A stretch of DNA of 64,000 bases from an uncultured Amylibacter sp. (GTDB lineage: Bacteria > Pseudomonadota > Alphaproteobacteria > Rhodobacterales > Rhodobacteraceae), in the NCBI GenBank assembly GCA_959347425.1, contig OY365741.1:1760501-1824500 (forward strand). The letters are read 5' to 3'. The notes beneath the pieces are model-generated. The model saw only the letters and a program-made list of their open reading frames with translations. It did no database searches and was not told the origin of the DNA. Position numbers and translations under genes: made by a program. Of this stretch, positions 15,076 through 24,268 are shown piece by piece. Position 1 is the stretch's first letter; every line of letters starts with the position of its first letter.

Positions 15076-17853
15076 ATGATTTTCACCCGCCCTATACAGC
15101 AAATTCCTCTGCCCTGCAATAAAGCATTCGCCCAAGAAGTGCAAGAACTCTATCACGAGTTGCCTGCCGATACCCGCGAAGTGCTTATCGGGATCGCGGG
15201 TTCCAGCCCTTATTTACACGGGCTTTTGCTGCGCCATGCCGATTGGCTCACCGCCACGATGCACAACCCGCCACAAACCGTATTTCAAACCTTGCTGGAT
15301 GAAACCCGCGCCGATTTGCCCGATAATAGCGAGCAAACCTTAATGAATCACTTACGCAGGCAAAAGGCGAGGGTCGCCCTTGCCCTGGCTTTGTGCGATT
15401 TATCGGGGATTTTGCCTCTGGAAGATATTACCAAAACCCTGACCCAATTTGCCGATTGCGTGGTTGATGTCGCCTGTCGCTTTGAGATAATCCGCGCCCA
15501 AACCGCCCACGATTTGCCAAAGGATAGGCAAACCCTTAACGGCTATTGCGTGATAGCCATGGGCAAAATGGGCGCGTTTGAATTAAATTATTCCTCCGAT
15601 ATTGATTTGATTTTCCTGTTTGATGACGCGGGGCTAACCGACGCAGAGCGCATTGACCACGCCCAAATCTTTCGCAAAATAACCAATACCGTGTTGCGGA
15701 TATTATCAGAGCAAACGCCGACGGGCTATGTGTTTCGTACCGATATTCGCTTGCGGCCAAATCCCTCTGCCACGCAGGTTTGCGTGCCTATCAGCAAGGC
15801 GGCGGCCTATTATCAAAACGATGGGCGCAGTTGGGAGCGGGCGGCGTTTATCAAAGCACGCGCCTGCGCGGGGGATATAAAAGGCGGGCAGAAATTCCTA
15901 AAATCCCTGCAAGGATTCATCTGGCGGTCGCAGGTGGATTTTGACGCACGGGGCGATATTAACGCAATGATGCAGGCGACCCATCACCACAAACGCCAGA
16001 CGAGGGCGGCGTTGGACGCGGGGCGACTGGACGGCTATAATATGAAAGTAGGTTATGGCGGGATTCGCACGATAGAAATGATAGCCCAAAGCAGGCAACT
16101 GGTTTATGGCGGGCGTGATGCCGATTTGCGCGAATCGCAAACGTTAAATGCCTTGGCGGTGCTAGCGGATAAGGGCTGGATAGAGCGTGAATATGCCGAG
16201 CGGCTTGCCGTAAGCTATCGCCATCATCGCATGGTGGAACATCGCATACAGATGCTGCGTGATGCCCAAGGGCATAGTTTGCCGAATAATGATGAGGGAT
16301 TTATGCAAATCAGCAACCTATGTGGCTATCCCGACCCCGCGCCGTTTAAGGCGGCGGTTTTGCATCACTTGCATAATGTCGCGGAAGTCCCCCCTACCAG
16401 TGCGATTGTGGCTAATCCGCCTTTGGATACGGGCTCGGATTCGGCGAACCTAACCCCCGATAATCAAGCCCGTATGACCGCGTGGTTAGACTATTCGTGT
16501 TTGCAAACACAAAAAGCCCGCGATAGTTTCAACGAATTCCGCACGGTTATTGTGCAGGAGGCGACCGATTCCAAAGACGAGACCGCCATAATATCAGGGT
16601 TTGAAACCTTCCTACGCCACCTAAACAAATCCGTGCAGGTTTTCGCACTCTTCGCCAATCGCCCCGATATTTTGAAAAAAGTTTTGTCCCTGTGTGCGAT
16701 GTCGGACGGGTTGGCTGTTCATCTCAGCCAACACCAAGACGTGCTGGACGGATTGGTTGAATCTGGCACTTCACCGATAACTCACAAGCGGGCGGATTAT
16801 GAAAAAATAATTGCCAAACTCATCACCGATGCCGATGATTTTGAATTATCGGCAACCCAGTTGCGCAAGTGGCATAAGGAAGAATTATTCCGCATTATTA
16901 TGGAAACCCTAGGCGATACGGCTCTGCTGGTGCAAAACCGCCACGCCTTTTCGTATCTGGCAGAGGCTTGTATTCAAACCGCCCTATCCCTGTGCAAACG
17001 CGAGATGACGCGAAGGTACGGTTTGATGGACGGCATGGGGATTAGTATATTGGTCATGGGGCGGCTGGCAACCCGCGATATGAACGCGGGCAGTGATTTG
17101 GATATGATTACAGTGTATTCTGGCGGGGATGGGGCCGATGGCTATTACGCTAAATTAACCCGTTTGCTGATTACGTTTTTATCGGCGCAGATGGCGCATG
17201 GGCGGTTGTATGATGTGGATATGCGCCTGCGTCCGTCGGGGCGAGCGGGGCCAGTTGCCAGCAGTTTGGCGGCGTTTAAGGATTATCACGAAACCCAAGC
17301 GTGGGTGTGGGAGCATCTTGCGCTCTGTCGGATGAAACCTTTGGGCGGTTTGGGCGAGCTACACCGCGCGATTGAGGATATTCGCCGTGATATTATCGCC
17401 AGTCCCCGTGATATGGCTGAGGTCAAACTGCGGATAAAAGAGATGTTAGCACGGTTGCGCGAACAGCATCAGGCGGGGGCGAATGCTCTGTCCGTGAAGA
17501 AATGCGCGGGCGGGTTGTTAGAGATTTCCCTGCTGGGGCAGGCTTTGGTTCTGCTGGGGGATGGTGGGTTGCAGATTGCTACGAGTGACCAGTTGCGCCA
17601 AGGGGCGGCGGGCGGTTTGATAACGACCGCAGAGGCGGATGATCTATGCACCACCCACGCGTTTTTGGAACGGATAGAGCAGGTGCAGCATTTGCTTTTA
17701 ACCGTGCCGTTTGCGGTGGATAAATTGTCCGCGCCCGCTTGTGATTTTTTATTACGGGCGATGGGGTGTGAGAGTGTGGCGGAGTTGCAGGAGGATTTAG
17801 CCGCGCGGTGTAGCAGGGCGCAGGGGGTTATTGATGATTTTTTTAGTTGTTAG
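15076..17853 (+). CDS. glnE: Bifunctional glutamine synthetase adenylyltransferase/deadenylase
   Basis: A 925-residue cytosolic enzyme that adenylylates glutamine synthetase when nitrogen is plentiful and reverses this under limitation, steered by PII. It contains two nucleotidyltransferase units: the N-terminal adenylyl-removing domain (MGKMGAFELNYSSDIDLIFLF, about 157-177, then DIRLRPN) and the C-terminal adenylylating domain (GSDLDMITVY near 674 with DMRLRPSGRAGP). GlnE linker helices lie between. The length is standard. GlnD, which acts in the same cascade, is encoded at 54.4-57.2 kb. The last four codons and the TAG stop come from the TTAGTTG array of repeat R3. Confidence 0.95.
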   Translation: MIFTRPIQQIPLPCNKAFAQEVQELYHELPADTREVLIGIAGSSPYLHGLLLRHADWLTATMHNPPQTVFQTLLDETRADLPDNSEQTLMNHLRRQKARVALALALCDLSGILPLEDITKTLTQFADCVVDVACRFEIIRAQTAHDLPKDRQTLNGYCVIAMGKMGAFELNYSSDIDLIFLFDDAGLTDAERIDHAQIFRKITNTVLRILSEQTPTGYVFRTDIRLRPNPSATQVCVPISKAAAYYQNDGRSWERAAFIKARACAGDIKGGQKFLKSLQGFIWRSQVDFDARGDINAMMQATHHHKRQTRAALDAGRLDGYNMKVGYGGIRTIEMIAQSRQLVYGGRDADLRESQTLNALAVLADKGWIEREYAERLAVSYRHHRMVEHRIQMLRDAQGHSLPNNDEGFMQISNLCGYPDPAPFKAAVLHHLHNVAEVPPTSAIVANPPLDTGSDSANLTPDNQARMTAWLDYSCLQTQKARDSFNEFRTVIVQEATDSKDETAIISGFETFLRHLNKSVQVFALFANRPDILKKVLSLCAMSDGLAVHLSQHQDVLDGLVESGTSPITHKRADYEKIIAKLITDADDFELSATQLRKWHKEELFRIIMETLGDTALLVQNRHAFSYLAEACIQTALSLCKREMTRRYGLMDGMGISILVMGRLATRDMNAGSDLDMITVYSGGDGADGYYAKLTRLLITFLSAQMAHGRLYDVDMRLRPSGRAGPVASSLAAFKDYHETQAWVWEHLALCRMKPLGGLGELHRAIEDIRRDIIASPRDMAEVKLRIKEMLARLREQHQAGANALSVKKCAGGLLEISLLGQALVLLGDGGLQIATSDQLRQGAAGGLITTAEADDLCTTHAFLERIEQVQHLLLTVPFAVDKLSAPACDFLLRAMGCESVAELQEDLAARCSRAQGVIDDFFSC

Positions 17854-18219
17854 TTATTAGTTATTAGTTGTTAGTTATGAATAGTTGTTAGAGATTGTAG
17901 GTTTGTTATGTGTCGTTAAGGTCAGAGGTTTTTTGGTGCCCACCCGCCCACCCCTCCTGCGGAGAGCTGGCGTGCGGGTTTTATTGGCTAAAGCCTGTCT
18001 TTACATCTAGGCACAGCCTAAATAAATTTAGAGCAAACCCATCACCACTTCCCAAGTATTCTTTGCAAATAATCCAATCTCTCGTCTTGTTATTCCAGAT
18101 AGTAAATTTATAGAATCCCTAGCGTCTTGCAGCCAAAGGCTTTTGTGTATGGGCTTTTTCGCAAGAAAAAGCTCTATATGCACAAAAGCCACCACTAATC
18201 ACTAATCGCTAATCACTAA
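17841..18219 (-). repeat. Modular intergenic repeat R3 (reverse orientation)
   Basis: A copy between glnE and the BKACE gene, reversed relative to R1. Reading along the plus strand: ATTAGTT arrays (17843-17887), AGAGGTTTTTTG, GC-rich hairpin block (17937-17970), core in reverse complement (17985-18125), then H2 with outer stem GGCTTTTGTGTAT / ATGCACAAAAGCC and inner stem CTTTTTC-GCAA-GAAAAAG (about 18138-18190), and a terminal CTAATCA array (18191-18219). H1 is missing. Glutamine-synthetase adenylyltransferase translation stops inside the first array. Confidence 0.85.
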
Positions 18220-18225
18220 AACCCA

Positions 18226-18252
18226 TTGACTCCCACAAAAAAAATCCATAAA
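18226..18252 (+). promoter_or_regulatory. Possible promoter of the BKACE-SDR pair
   Basis: TTGACT (18226-18231) and CATAAA (18247-18252) lie immediately beyond repeat R3 with a 15-base spacer, shorter than ideal. A similar CATTGACA...CATAAAA layout follows repeat R5 at 37446, so a promoter directly after the repeat is plausible but weakly supported. Confidence 0.3.
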
Positions 18253-18286
18253 ACCAAACAAACCAACCCACGAAAAGGAAACCCCC

Positions 18287-19195
18287 ATGCCCCTCTCCAT
18301 AAATCTAAAACCGTTTATCACCTGTGCCATCACTGGCTCTGGCGCGACCCAAGATCGCAGCCCCCACGTCCCTCGCAGCCCAAAACAAATCGCCGACTCC
18401 GCCATTAAAGCCGCCCAAGCAGGCGCCGCCATAGTCCATTGCCACGTCCGTGATCCGCAAACGGGTGCGCCCTCTCGCGACCTGAAACTCTACCGCGAAG
18501 TCACCGACCGCATCCGCGATGCCAAGATAGATATGGTTTTGAACCTAACCGCGGGCATGGGCGGGGATATGGTTTTCGGCCCGCCCGACGCGCCTCTGCC
18601 GCTGAATAAATCCACCGATATGGCCAGTGCTGCCGACCGCGTTGCCCATATTGCCGAGTGTCGCCCCGAAATCTGCACGCTTGATTGCGGTACGATGAAC
18701 TTTGCCGAGGCCGATTATGTGATGACAAACACCCCTGGGATGCTCCGCGAAATGGGGCGGATGATGGAGGATTTGGGCGTGAAACCCGAAATAGAAGCCT
18801 TTGATACAGGGCACCTCTGGTTCGCCAAAACCCTTGTGGAACAGGGGGTTTTGACCTCCCCCGCGTTGGTGCAACTGTGCATGGGTGTGCCTTGGGGTGC
18901 GCCTGATGACTTGCACACGTTTTTGGCGATGGTCGCGAATGTGCCGCAGGGTTGGAACTGGTCGGCGTTTTCCTTGGGGCGGAATGAGCTGCCCTATGTC
19001 AGCGCGGCGGTTCTGGCGGGCGGGAATGTCCGCGTCGGGCTGGAGGATAATTTGTGGCTGGGCAAGGGGGTGCTGGCAAGGAATGAGGATTTGGTCGCCC
19101 GCGCCCGCGTGATTATTGAAGGCATGGGGGCAGAGCCTATGGGTGCCGCGGAAGTCCGCGAGGTTCTGGGTCTCACAAAACACGCACCGAATTAG
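18287..19195 (+). CDS. Beta-keto acid cleavage enzyme (BKACE, Kce family)
   Basis: A 302-residue zinc-dependent TIM-barrel enzyme that condenses a beta-keto acid with acetyl-CoA and splits it into acetoacetate and an acyl-CoA. Key residues appear in order: FITCAITGSG (about 9), the zinc ligands in VHCHVRDP (about 45), CTLDCGTMNF (about 125), and the late NVRVGLEDN (about 257). The substrate of each BKACE depends on pocket residues and context; known ones include 3-keto-5-aminohexanoate (lysine fermentation) and dehydrocarnitine. The downstream SDR is cotranscribed (9-base gap). Ribosome site AAGGAA. The substrate here is not determinable from sequence alone. Confidence 0.88.
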   Translation: MPLSINLKPFITCAITGSGATQDRSPHVPRSPKQIADSAIKAAQAGAAIVHCHVRDPQTGAPSRDLKLYREVTDRIRDAKIDMVLNLTAGMGGDMVFGPPDAPLPLNKSTDMASAADRVAHIAECRPEICTLDCGTMNFAEADYVMTNTPGMLREMGRMMEDLGVKPEIEAFDTGHLWFAKTLVEQGVLTSPALVQLCMGVPWGAPDDLHTFLAMVANVPQGWNWSAFSLGRNELPYVSAAVLAGGNVRVGLEDNLWLGKGVLARNEDLVARARVIIEGMGAEPMGAAEVREVLGLTKHAPN

Positions 19196-19204
19196 GGGGG
19201 GATT

Positions 19205-19993
19205 ATGGCTGATAAAAATAAAATGCGTGTTTTAATCACCGCAGGGGCGAGTGGTATCGGCGCACAGATTGCCCGTGATTTTCTAAACGCAGGGCATAAG
19301 GTCGCCATTTGCGATATTGATGCGGACGCGTTGCGGGAGTTCCAAACGCAAAACCCTACAGAAAAGAACTTGCAAGCGACCCTTTGCGATGCCACCGACC
19401 CCGCGCAAATGACCACCTTTTTCACCGAGGCTCTTGCCCATCTGGGCGGGCTGGATGTCGTGGTGGCCAGTGCGGGTACGGGCGGCCCGGCGGGTGCGAT
19501 TGAAACCTTGACCGCGCCTGATTGGAACGCCTGTATCGCCGCGAATTTAACCAGCGCGTTTCTGACGGCAAAGCTGACCGCGCCGATTATGCGAGGGCAG
19601 AAATCGGGGTTGCTGGTGTTTATGTCCTCCACCGCTGGGTTGTTTGGCTATCCGTATCGCAGCCCTTATGCGGTGGCGAAATGGGGGATTATTGGGCTGA
19701 CAAAGACCTTGGCGATGGAGCTGGGTGGTGATGGAATCCGCGTCAATGCGATATGTCCGGGCGCGGTGGAAGGTGCGCGGATGGAGCGAGTGGTGGCGAA
19801 CGAGGCGGCCGCACGCGGGCTGTCTTTGGACGAGGTTCGCGCCTTGTATGTAAAGGGAGTGTCGTTGAAAACGTGGGTTACGGCGGGCGATGTTTCCGCG
19901 ATGGTTCAGTTTTTGGCGGGGCCTATGGGCGCGAAAATATCAGGGCAAGCCCTGCCCATTGATGGACATACGGAGACTTTGGATCCTGGGTGA
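19205..19993 (+). CDS. SDR-family NAD(P)-dependent oxidoreductase
   Basis: A 262-residue Rossmann-fold dehydrogenase. The cofactor loop is TAGASGIGAQIA (about 11-22), followed by CDIDADAL (Asp after strand 2, favouring NAD), the catalytic Ser in FMSSTAGLFG (about 140) and the YAVAK pair (about 155-159), then CPGAVEG. The ribosome site AGGGGGGGAT overlaps the end of the BKACE gene, so they form one operon. The reaction probably interconverts a hydroxy and keto acid feeding BKACE. The family is too broad for a precise substrate. It is convergent with the 3-hydroxyisobutyrate dehydrogenase-like gene. Confidence 0.88.
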   Translation: MADKNKMRVLITAGASGIGAQIARDFLNAGHKVAICDIDADALREFQTQNPTEKNLQATLCDATDPAQMTTFFTEALAHLGGLDVVVASAGTGGPAGAIETLTAPDWNACIAANLTSAFLTAKLTAPIMRGQKSGLLVFMSSTAGLFGYPYRSPYAVAKWGIIGLTKTLAMELGGDGIRVNAICPGAVEGARMERVVANEAAARGLSLDEVRALYVKGVSLKTWVTAGDVSAMVQFLAGPMGAKISGQALPIDGHTETLDPG

Positions 19994-20024
19994 TGGGGGT
20001 TGTAATTCCCCTCCGCATAAAACC

Positions 20025-20894
20025 CTAACCCCCCAACCGCCGTATCATTGCCGAGAAGTCCTGCCCTCGGCCTCCGCCATTTTCTACAAAATCGCTATAA
20101 ACCTCTAACGCACGGCGCGCCATCGGCAACTCCAATCGCGCCAAATCCCCCGCTTCCAAATCCCCCGCCTCCACCGCCAAAAGCAAGTCTTTCACCATCA
20201 GCTCTGCCGCGAAACCCGGGCGATAATCGTTATCCGCAGGGCTGGTCGGCCCCACCCCCTGCGCTGGGCAATAGGTATTCATCGACCACGACGCGCCAGA
20301 GGCCGATGCCACCACATCAAACATTTTCTGGCGATCAAGCCCCAGTTTATCCGCCAGCACAAACGCCTCGCAGGTGGCAATCATCGTCGCCCCCAAAATC
20401 ATATTGTTGCAGATTTTGGCCGCCTGCCCCGCGCCCGAACCGCCGCAATAAACCGCTTTGCTGCCCATAATATCAAACAAAGGGGTGGCGCGGGCAAACC
20501 CCGCGGGCTCGCCGCCAACCATGAAGGTCAGCGTCCCCGCCGCAGCCCCACTGATACCGCCCGATACGGGCGCGTCCAGAACGGCTCGCCCACCGCCCAA
20601 GCCCGCCAAATCCCGCGCCGATTGCACATCCACGGTCGAGCAATCCAGCCATAATGTATCGTCAGGCAGGGTGGGCATCAGCTCTGCCGCGACTTCGTGC
20701 AGGATTGTGCCACTCGCCAGCATAGTGATGATAATATCGGCGTTTTGCAACGCGTCTTGGGCGGACTTGCAGACCGTCACGCCCTTTATTGTGGGGTTAA
20801 TTGGGTCAAATCCGCGCACGGCAAACCCCGCAGAGGCAAGGTTTTTTGCCATCGGTGCGCCCATATTTCCAAGTCCGATAAATGCGATGTTCAT
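20025..20894 (-). CDS. mmsB: 3-hydroxyisobutyrate dehydrogenase family protein
   Basis: A 289-residue NAD-dependent beta-hydroxyacid dehydrogenase. Visible are the dinucleotide site FIGLGNMGAPMAKNL (about 4-18), the substrate loop DAPVSGGISGA (about 118-128), the catalytic lysine in GAGQAAKICNN (about 170) and the C-terminal D-x-x-LA helix. The valine-degradation enzyme MmsB oxidises 3-hydroxyisobutyrate to methylmalonate semialdehyde; the SPADNDYRPGF segment is typical of MmsB. Other beta-hydroxyacid substrates remain possible. It follows tolA on the same strand after 35 bases, where tolB would be expected. Confidence 0.87.
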   Translation of the reverse strand: MNIAFIGLGNMGAPMAKNLASAGFAVRGFDPINPTIKGVTVCKSAQDALQNADIIITMLASGTILHEVAAELMPTLPDDTLWLDCSTVDVQSARDLAGLGGGRAVLDAPVSGGISGAAAGTLTFMVGGEPAGFARATPLFDIMGSKAVYCGGSGAGQAAKICNNMILGATMIATCEAFVLADKLGLDRQKMFDVVASASGASWSMNTYCPAQGVGPTSPADNDYRPGFAAELMVKDLLLAVEAGDLEAGDLARLELPMARRALEVYSDFVENGGGRGQDFSAMIRRLGG

Positions 20895-20929
20895 GATGGT
20901 GTCTTTCTGTTTTGGGGTAATAATGGTTA

Positions 20930-21958
20930 TTAACGGAGCACTAATTCTTTCGGATCAAAGGTCATTTCAATCCGTTTCCAAGTTTCATATTTATCGGCGG
21001 GCAGGTCGCTAAACGGGGCGCATCGGTTAATCGCCCGCCGAGCCGCGTCAAACGCACGTTGATGCAGGTTAGAAATCGCGCCACTGGGTGAAATCAAAAC
21101 GGGCTGGCTGGCAAGGCTGCCATCGCGGTTCATATCAACACCGATAACCACGCGTAAATCCTCGGCATTTTCCACACCCGCAGGGGGGTTCCAGCATTTT
21201 TCTATAGATAAAATCACCGCGTTGCGTTCGGCTTGGGATAGGGAACTGCCCAAACGTTGGGGTTCGGGGTTCGGTTCTGGCGTGGGGTCGGGGGTTGGGT
21301 CTGGTTCTGTTTCTGTTTCTGGCGTGGGTTCTGGTTCTAGCTCGGTCAAATCGGCAGGGCGCGGTTTGGGACGGGCGGTTTTCACCGCAGATGGCGTGTC
21401 TTCGTCCGCCAATATCGGGCTGATTTCGGTCGTTGCCTCTGGCAGGTCTAGAATCGGCGCGGGAGTATCATCAACTGGAGCGGGCGGGGTGTCTTCAATA
21501 ATAGGCTCTGGTTCGGGTTCGGGCTCTGGTTCTGTCTCCACATCGGGTTGTTCTGTTGGTGCGACCTCGGGGGTTTCTTCCGCCGCTATCGGCGCGATTT
21601 TATCGCTTTGACGGGGTGGAATTTCGGTTTGCTCTTCGGGTAAATCGGGTGACAACTGACCGCTTTGTTCAACCTCATCGGCAAGCCCCAAATCAGATTG
21701 ATTCGGGGTTTCAATCTCTGGTTCTGGCTCTGGCAAAGGTTCGGGTTCAATCTCAGGCTCAGGCACAATCTCAGGTTCTGGCACCACCGCATCAATCCCT
21801 GTTGCATCCAACGCCGCCAGCTCATCGCCAGAGATTAGCGAAACAGAGGTTACCTTCAGGCTCTCTTCGCTCTCCCCATCAAACAGCGGACCCGTTATCA
21901 TCAAGGCTGTGATAAAAACCACATGTCCAAACAGCGATATTTTTAACCCTGTATCCAT
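20930..21958 (-). CDS. tolA: TolA-like cell-envelope protein
   Basis: A 342-residue periplasm-spanning protein of the Tol-Pal system, which uses proton motive force through TolQR to constrict the outer membrane at division. One N-terminal membrane helix (about 8-26) is followed by a long Pro/Glu-rich stretch (about 58-240, many EPEPEP-type repeats, encoded by a simple-sequence tract at 21240-21790) and a TolA/TonB-like C-terminal domain (about 243-342, QAERNAVILSIEKCWNPPAG, then RRAINRCAPFSDLP with two Cys). The start lies 3 bases after the tolR stop. The linker is Pro/Glu rather than the Ala/Lys helix of enteric TolA. Confidence 0.87.
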   Translation of the reverse strand: MDTGLKISLFGHVVFITALMITGPLFDGESEESLKVTSVSLISGDELAALDATGIDAVVPEPEIVPEPEIEPEPLPEPEPEIETPNQSDLGLADEVEQSGQLSPDLPEEQTEIPPRQSDKIAPIAAEETPEVAPTEQPDVETEPEPEPEPEPIIEDTPPAPVDDTPAPILDLPEATTEISPILADEDTPSAVKTARPKPRPADLTELEPEPTPETETEPDPTPDPTPEPNPEPQRLGSSLSQAERNAVILSIEKCWNPPAGVENAEDLRVVIGVDMNRDGSLASQPVLISPSGAISNLHQRAFDAARRAINRCAPFSDLPADKYETWKRIEMTFDPKELVLR

Positions 21959-21961
21959 TCA

Positions 21962-22486
21962 TCAGTTATCGCTATTTAAAGTGTCGCTGTTTGCCCCAGA
22001 TTCGCCCGATTCACCCGAATTCTCAGAGTCCAAAGTCGGCCCCCCCGAATCCGTCACCAGCCCAATATCCAAAAACCCAGCCGCATTTAACGCCCCCATG
22101 ACTTGGGCGACCAGTTCATAGCGAACCTGCCCATCGGCGCGTAGGAAAATCTTATTCCCCTCCCGCTCTGCCGCAATAATCCGCAGTTTATCAACCAAAT
22201 CAGTGGGCTCTATATCCTCATCCTGAAGTTGCACCGTACCGTCCGCACTGATGGAAATGGTCAGGGGCGATTCGGATTCACTCGGCAAGGCCGAGGCCGC
22301 CGTTTTAGGCAATTCAATCGGCACACCCACGGTTAAAAGCGGGGCTGCCACCATAAAAATAATCAGCAAAACCAGCATAACATCAACGAACGGTGTGACG
22401 TTTATCTCTGACATTGGGCGACTGCCCAAAGCCCTGCGCCCGCGTTTGCGTGGCGATTGTGATTTAGAGTTTAACGATGCCACCAT
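21962..22486 (-). CDS. tolR: TolR (ExbD/TolR family)
   Basis: A 174-residue inner-membrane protein that with TolQ forms the proton channel driving TolA. After a basic tail come MSEINVTPFVDVMLVLLIIFMV (about 23-44), the single membrane helix with the essential aspartate, and a periplasmic ExbD domain (ISADGTVQLQDEDIEP, FLRADGQVRYELVAQVMGALNAAGF). A Ser/Gly/Asn-rich tail of about 25 residues extends past the domain. It lies between tolQ (28-base gap) and tolA (3-base gap) in one operon. Confidence 0.93.
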   Translation of the reverse strand: MVASLNSKSQSPRKRGRRALGSRPMSEINVTPFVDVMLVLLIIFMVAAPLLTVGVPIELPKTAASALPSESESPLTISISADGTVQLQDEDIEPTDLVDKLRIIAAEREGNKIFLRADGQVRYELVAQVMGALNAAGFLDIGLVTDSGGPTLDSENSGESGESGANSDTLNSDN

Positions 22487-22514
22487 AGCCCTGCCCCCTT
22501 GTCTTTATGTTTTG

Positions 22515-23207
22515 TTAATCATCCATTTGGCGCGATAAAATCGTAATGAATTCATCGGCAAAATTGTTATAATTCATAACGATTGCATCCGCATCCGCGC
22601 TGAGCTTGTTGTAAAAAATCACCGCAGGAATCGCCGCCAAAAGCCCCAATGCCGTCGCCACCAGAGCCTCTGCAATACCAGGTGCAACCACCGCCAAATT
22701 AGTGTTTTGCTGGATGGCGATTTCTTCAAAGGCGTTTTTAATCCCCCAAACCGTGCCGAAAAGCCCGATAAACGGCGCGGTAGAGCCAACCGTGGCAAGG
22801 AACGTCAGCCCTTTGCTGAGCCGTGTTGACTCGCGCCCAATCGCCACGTCCATTGCTCGTTCCAGCCGTTGTCCTGTGCCCGGAATAATACCCTCGGGTT
22901 TATAGGAACGTTGCCATTCGGACATGGCGGCGACAAAAATCCGCTCCGAGCCCGATTTGCCCTGTGTGCCAATACGTTCATAGAGGTGTTCCAGTGGGTT
23001 GCCCGACCAGAAAACCTTATCAAACAGGGCGACATTACGGCGCGAGCGGGTGTACATTAGGGTTTTCTGGATGGCAATCCCCCACGACCAGATGGACGCG
23101 CCGATCAGCATAAGCATCACGATTTTAACGGTTAAAGTGGCACGGAAGAAAAGGGCGAGGACAGAGAAATCAATGTCGGCGGCGGTGTGGGTTATTAAAG
23201 GGATCAT
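22515..23207 (-). CDS. tolQ: TolQ proton channel subunit
   Basis: A 230-residue protein with three membrane helices (about 25-45, 135-155 and 170-195). Conserved features include WSWGIAIQKTL near the first helix, FLATVGSTAPFIGLFGTVWGI in the second and VAPGIAEALVATALGLLAAIPAVIFYN in the third. I chose ATG 23207 (MIPLITHTAAD); a longer frame to 23288 adds 27 polar residues absent from the family. It begins the tolQ-tolR-tolA run, preceded by a small gene of unknown function and ybgC. Confidence 0.93.
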   Translation of the reverse strand: MIPLITHTAADIDFSVLALFFRATLTVKIVMLMLIGASIWSWGIAIQKTLMYTRSRRNVALFDKVFWSGNPLEHLYERIGTQGKSGSERIFVAAMSEWQRSYKPEGIIPGTGQRLERAMDVAIGRESTRLSKGLTFLATVGSTAPFIGLFGTVWGIKNAFEEIAIQQNTNLAVVAPGIAEALVATALGLLAAIPAVIFYNKLSADADAIVMNYNNFADEFITILSRQMDD

Positions 23208-23315
23208 AGTGGGGCTCGTGGTTTTTGTGTGGTTAGCGTGTGAGACATATAGCAAAGTTTTTTTGGATTTGCTAGGGATGTTTTTCAATTTGTTGTGTCA
23301 ATAGTGTTAGGAGTC

Positions 23316-23846
23316 CTAGTTATCGGGTTCGCCTGTTATTGAATCCCACCATTCTTTTGATTTGTCTAAAGTAGCTTTGGGTAAATCTTTTACACTCTGC
23401 CAAACCTCTTCTTTGCTAGGCACTTCAAGCCCGCATATTTTTGTTACCTCTGCTTCGTTTTTTAATGGAAAGCCTAGTTTATTGTGTAGCTCTTGTAAAT
23501 CTGTGACTGTATCACAAGAATCTTTTAAATCCCAAACCGTAGCACCAACAACTGCCGCAACCCCAATATAAGGAATTGACTGTCCCACCATAGCACCAAG
23601 GTCGCGCGTTGTTGAATGAACCGTCCGTCTAACAATGAGATTTGATGTTTTACTAATTTCGGCATTCATTTTTGAATAAACAGTTTTTGTTCCTCTGACC
23701 GATTTAACAGGGCTATAATCAATAACCGTTTCAATGACATTGGAAGCAATCGCTGCGACTCCGCCTATCATTAAAATTCCAACATTTAATGCCAAAGAGC
23801 CAATCAGCAAAAGTGCGAAAATTATACGCATAATCCATTTAATCAT
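23316..23846 (-). CDS. Small membrane protein of unknown function in the ybgC-tolQ gap
   Basis: A 176-residue protein I cannot assign firmly. Hydrophobic segments lie at about 5-35 (an N-terminal anchor or signal) and about 88-103 (YIGVAAVVGATVW). A basic middle region (KTSNLIVRRTVHSTTRDLG) precedes the second segment, and DSCDTVTDLQELHNKLG and KICGLEVPSKEEVW follow. This order resembles uncharacterised proteobacterial proteins having an 'IPFIGAAVVVG-LKDxCDTL' core. The gene sits between ybgC and tolQ on the same strand and has a lower GC content than its neighbours, so it may be an insertion into the Tol operon. The two cysteines near the second half could pair in the periplasm. Confidence 0.6.
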   Translation of the reverse strand: MIKWIMRIIFALLLIGSLALNVGILMIGGVAAIASNVIETVIDYSPVKSVRGTKTVYSKMNAEISKTSNLIVRRTVHSTTRDLGAMVGQSIPYIGVAAVVGATVWDLKDSCDTVTDLQELHNKLGFPLKNEAEVTKICGLEVPSKEEVWQSVKDLPKATLDKSKEWWDSITGEPDN

Positions 23847-23851
23847 AATTT

Positions 23852-24268
23852 TTATACCGCATCAAAAAACCCCTGCAACCGCTCCCGCACCGCCTTTGGC
23901 CAAGCCATCGCGCCCTTGCCTAATTTCACACAAACCAACGTAACCACAGAGGAAAATATCATCTTATCACCCAAAAACACATCCTGCTTTAAATCCAAAC
24001 TCGCCCCGCCGATTTTCTCAAACCGCGTTTGAACCAGCAAATCATTGCCCAGAGTCGCAGACGCTAAATATTCCGCAGACACAGCGCGGACGGCGAAAAC
24101 AATCCCCTCATCACGCAACACCGACTGGTCAATACCAACCGAGGCAACGGCTTCGCTCCGCGCCCGTTCAATAAACCGCAGATAATTGGCGTAATACACA
24201 ATCCCCGCCAAATCCGTGTCTTCGTAATAAACCCGTAATCTAAATTCGTGGCTAAATTCAGGGGTCAT
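23852..24268 (-). CDS. ybgC: YbgC-family acyl-CoA thioesterase
   Basis: A 138-residue hot-dog-fold thioesterase. The active-site motif [24 protein letters not shown] (about 14-37) has the catalytic aspartate of the 4-hydroxybenzoyl-CoA thioesterase family. YbgC acts on short or long acyl-CoA or acyl-ACP at the membrane and is genetically linked to tol-pal. The ATG overlaps the stop of ruvB (ATGA), so it is translated as part of the ruvCAB-ybgC run. Confidence 0.93.
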   Translation of the reverse strand: MTPEFSHEFRLRVYYEDTDLAGIVYYANYLRFIERARSEAVASVGIDQSVLRDEGIVFAVRAVSAEYLASATLGNDLLVQTRFEKIGGASLDLKQDVFLGDKMIFSSVVTLVCVKLGKGAMAWPKAVRERLQGFFDAV

